Origin: Hyphomicrobiales bacterium
GTDB lineage: Bacteria; Pseudomonadota; Alphaproteobacteria; Rhizobiales; OSC116
DNA length: 5,660 nt
Reading direction: 5' to 3'
Assembly (NCBI GenBank): GCA_013214985.1
Contig: JABSRY010000183.1
Coordinates: 1-5,660 of the forward strand
A model generated the notes under the pieces. It was not told the DNA's origin, ran no database searches, and saw only the letters and a program-made list of their open reading frames with translations. The position numbers were made by a program, and so were the translations under genes. Shown piece after piece: positions 5,636 through 5,660 of the stretch (positions within the stretch are counted from its first letter, which is position 1; each line of letters starts with the position of its first letter).

Positions 5636-5660
5636 ATGGGGGACAAAGACTTTTACCGAC
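5636..5660 (+). CDS. Possible 5' end of a plus-strand gene, cut by the window edge (J-domain-like start?)
   Basis: An ATG at 5636 opens a frame that reads MGDKDFYR and runs off the window. Many DnaJ/J-domain proteins begin with a very similar stretch (Met, a few residues, then KDFY or RDFYE before the first helix), so a J-domain protein is a plausible guess. Only eight codons are visible. The ribosome site is poor: AAAAGG ends about 14 bases upstream. If real, this gene is divergent from the Gln-repeat gene and shares its 137-bp upstream region, including the CtrA-like box. Confidence 0.3.

Overview
The window looks like chromosomal DNA of an AT-rich (roughly 35-40% GC by eye) alphaproteobacterium. 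The evidence is the gene order argS - dgt-like - (divergent) erpA/iscA-type - xth, which is a recognisable alphaproteobacterial neighbourhood, together with protein motifs such as the NNHDIDDGLRA stretch of the dGTPase-like protein. A TTAA-N7-TTAAC box matching the alphaproteobacterial CtrA consensus at the right end supports this. No tRNA, rRNA, insertion sequence or CRISPR array was seen.

Layout. Positions 1-62 lie downstream of argS and may hold the first codons of a next minus-strand gene. Arginyl-tRNA synthetase (63-1799) and an HD-domain dGTPase-like triphosphohydrolase (1876-3093) run on the minus strand, 76 bp apart. That gap carries an imperfect tandem duplication and a small palindrome. 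A 109-bp divergent intergenic region (3094-3202) separates them from a tight plus-strand cluster: an ErpA/IscA-type iron-sulfur carrier, a GNAT acetyltransferase starting with TTG, and exonuclease III (gaps of 25 and 3 bp). A hairpin with a long U-tract on the minus-strand transcript closes the interval between xth and the next, convergent gene.

The right-hand gene (4902-5498, minus) is the unusual part. It encodes a 198-residue, probably exported, low-complexity protein I do not recognise. It has a signal peptide, a short segment with two cysteines, then a 61-residue tract in which every second residue is Gln (30 of 31 alternate positions), and a Gly/Asn/His/Asp-rich tail with a Cys-Thr-Cys motif. 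The alternation is what a beta-strand with a Gln face and a Tyr/Ala/Gly face would need, so a surface, matrix or amyloid-like role is a reasonable but untested inference. Its upstream region contains the CtrA-like box. At the extreme right edge an open frame on the plus strand starts (MGDKDFYR...), possibly the beginning of a J-domain protein.

The plus-strand housekeeping genes cover Fe-S cluster delivery, acetyl transfer and DNA base-excision repair; the minus-strand pair covers translation and dNTP turnover. Apart from the Gln-repeat gene, the window is ordinary core genome.
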